Shown here piece after piece: positions 12,800-12,813 of a stretch of DNA of 12,813 nt. The translations under genes were made by a program, and so were the position numbers. The notes under the pieces are model-generated. The model saw nothing but the letters and a program-made list of their open reading frames with translations, made no database searches and had not been told where the DNA came from. The stretch covers positions 1-12,813 of the forward strand of contig CAKRLN010000042.1 of assembly GCA_934359535.1 (NCBI GenBank), read 5' to 3'. Origin of the DNA: an uncultured Lachnospiraceae bacterium (GTDB taxonomy: Bacteria > Bacillota > Clostridia > Lachnospirales > Lachnospiraceae). How positions within the stretch are numbered: the stretch's first letter is position 1; the number at the start of each line of letters is the position of its first letter.

Positions 12800-12813
12800 G
12801 GCAGAGGTTATCT

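Overview
The window looks like a chromosomal core region of a low-to-mid GC Gram-positive Clostridia, most likely Lachnospiraceae. The grounds are a SpoVB-type flippase, a cobalamin-dependent methionine synthase without its reactivation domain, a YhaO/YhaN-type nuclease-ATPase pair, a second-type ClpX with a long N-terminus, strong Shine-Dalgarno sites and sigma-A style promoters. Codon and base use look even throughout. I see no insertion sequence, phage gene, CRISPR array, tRNA or rRNA. No stretch longer than 300 bases lacks a gene; the largest gaps are 5744-5987 and 11805-11991.

Layout. Positions 1-1184 (minus) hold most of a SpoVB/MVF-family flippase cut by the left edge. Divergent from it is a cysteine desulfurase (1239-2384), which meets a Cof-type HAD phosphatase (2389-3231, minus) tail to tail with 4 bases between stops. 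The HAD gene is divergent from a short MetH (3302-5743); their promoters interlock, each -35 box touching the other gene's start codon. After a 244-base gap with an imperfect hairpin and a good promoter comes a ClpX paralogue (5988-7511), closed by a clear terminator. Next is a translationally coupled pair, a YhaO/SbcD-like nuclease (7662-8753) and a YhaN/Rad50-like ATPase (8750-11275). The ATPase carries a predicted membrane hairpin in its coiled-coil region. A small nitroreductase (11268-11804, minus) overlaps its end. The nitroreductase and a TcdA-type E1-like tRNA-modification enzyme (11992-12750) share a mirror-image divergent promoter, and a strong bidirectional terminator closes the window.

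How the genes fit together. There is no single pathway. Themes are sulfur and one-carbon metabolism (cysteine desulfurase, MetH), tRNA modification (TcdA, possibly the desulfurase), proteolysis (ClpX paralogue) and DNA repair (YhaO/YhaN). Only yhaO-yhaN is clearly one operon. The less ordinary items are the ClpX paralogue, with an altered RKH loop and a roughly 90-residue N-terminal expansion; the membrane-hairpin Rad50-like ATPase with a non-canonical P-loop; the two compact divergent promoter arrangements; and a cysteine cluster in the TcdA homologue. I do not see a convincing undescribed multi-gene system.
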